From assembly GCA_900230115.1 (NCBI GenBank), contig LT907983.1, forward strand, positions 186,001 to 250,000: 64,000 nucleotides of DNA, in the 5' to 3' direction. Shown here piece by piece: positions 63,973 through 64,000 of this stretch; within the stretch, counting starts at the first letter, position 1, and every line of letters begins with the position of its first letter. The notes beneath the pieces were generated by a model. It saw only the letters and a program-made list of their open reading frames with translations, ran no database searches and was not told the DNA's origin. The position numbers and the translations under genes are program-made. The stretch comes from Spirosomataceae bacterium TFI 002. Its GTDB lineage: Bacteria; Bacteroidota; Bacteroidia; Cytophagales; Spirosomataceae.

Positions 63973-64000
63973 TTTATAGTTTTTCTAATTGTACATAAAA

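Overview
The window looks like chromosomal DNA of a Bacteroidota bacterium, probably of the order Cytophagales. Supporting signs are the low GC content, a type IX secretion C-terminal sorting domain, 7TMR-DISM and LuxR-type two-component pairs, a 3-coathanger-like C-terminus, DUF2721, GH3-like and ThuA proteins typical of this phylum, many secreted or lipoprotein enzymes, and promoters of the Bacteroidota form TTTG-N19/20-TAnnTTTG (clearest upstream of rplU). No rRNA, tRNA, CRISPR array or intact insertion sequence was recognised.

Left accessory region (1-11 kb). A partial gene leads into an array of ten ~99-bp palindromic units on a 112-bp period (413-1924), interrupted by an intact GxxExxY (PD-(D/E)XK-like) gene. 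Next come a 7TMR-DISM histidine kinase and NarL-type regulator, a group of poorly known genes (SGNH hydrolase, a hydrophobic-tailed protein, a secreted protein, a 316-aa unknown protein, a membrane protein), the remains of a type I restriction locus (a possible hsdM start joined to a ygjP-like metallopeptidase pseudogene), and a second kinase/regulator pair. Two of the unknown genes share a GGGTG-T-ACCC hairpin at the same distance from their start codons.

Metabolic core (11-21 kb). A secreted FAD oxidoreductase and a TIGR03643 protein are followed by a compact lysine-catabolic set: saccharopine dehydrogenase-like, HglS-type 2-oxoadipate dioxygenase/decarboxylase (DUF1338) and an ALDH7-like aminoadipate semialdehyde dehydrogenase. 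A secreted amidohydrolase, the rplU-rpmA ribosomal operon, a DUF2721 protein and a membrane-anchored metallo-beta-lactamase-fold hydrolase follow.

Surface and polysaccharide region (21-46 kb). It holds a 1970-residue adhesin with about 17 Ig-like repeats and a T9SS tail, a GH30 lipoprotein with a three-gene ABC exporter, a divergent set with a BNR-type protein and a fused alpha/beta-hydrolase-SGNH esterase, a WYL regulator with GyrI-like and DUF1801 proteins, a 1471-aa SBBP beta-propeller protein, and a GntP permease with a RidA protein.

Right part (44-64 kb). GH3-like and surE genes, PhyH and ThuA proteins, a decayed second GxxExxY gene, an NmrA-like/SIP-like redox pair, small lipoproteins, an AraC regulator with a plausible 21-bp-spaced operator next to its likely target, a GT39 transferase, a PRMT-like methyltransferase, a DUF6503 lipoprotein, an NhaD antiporter and a secreted sulfatase. 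GH30, the esterase, the BNR protein and the sulfatase together suggest a polysaccharide-degrading lifestyle.
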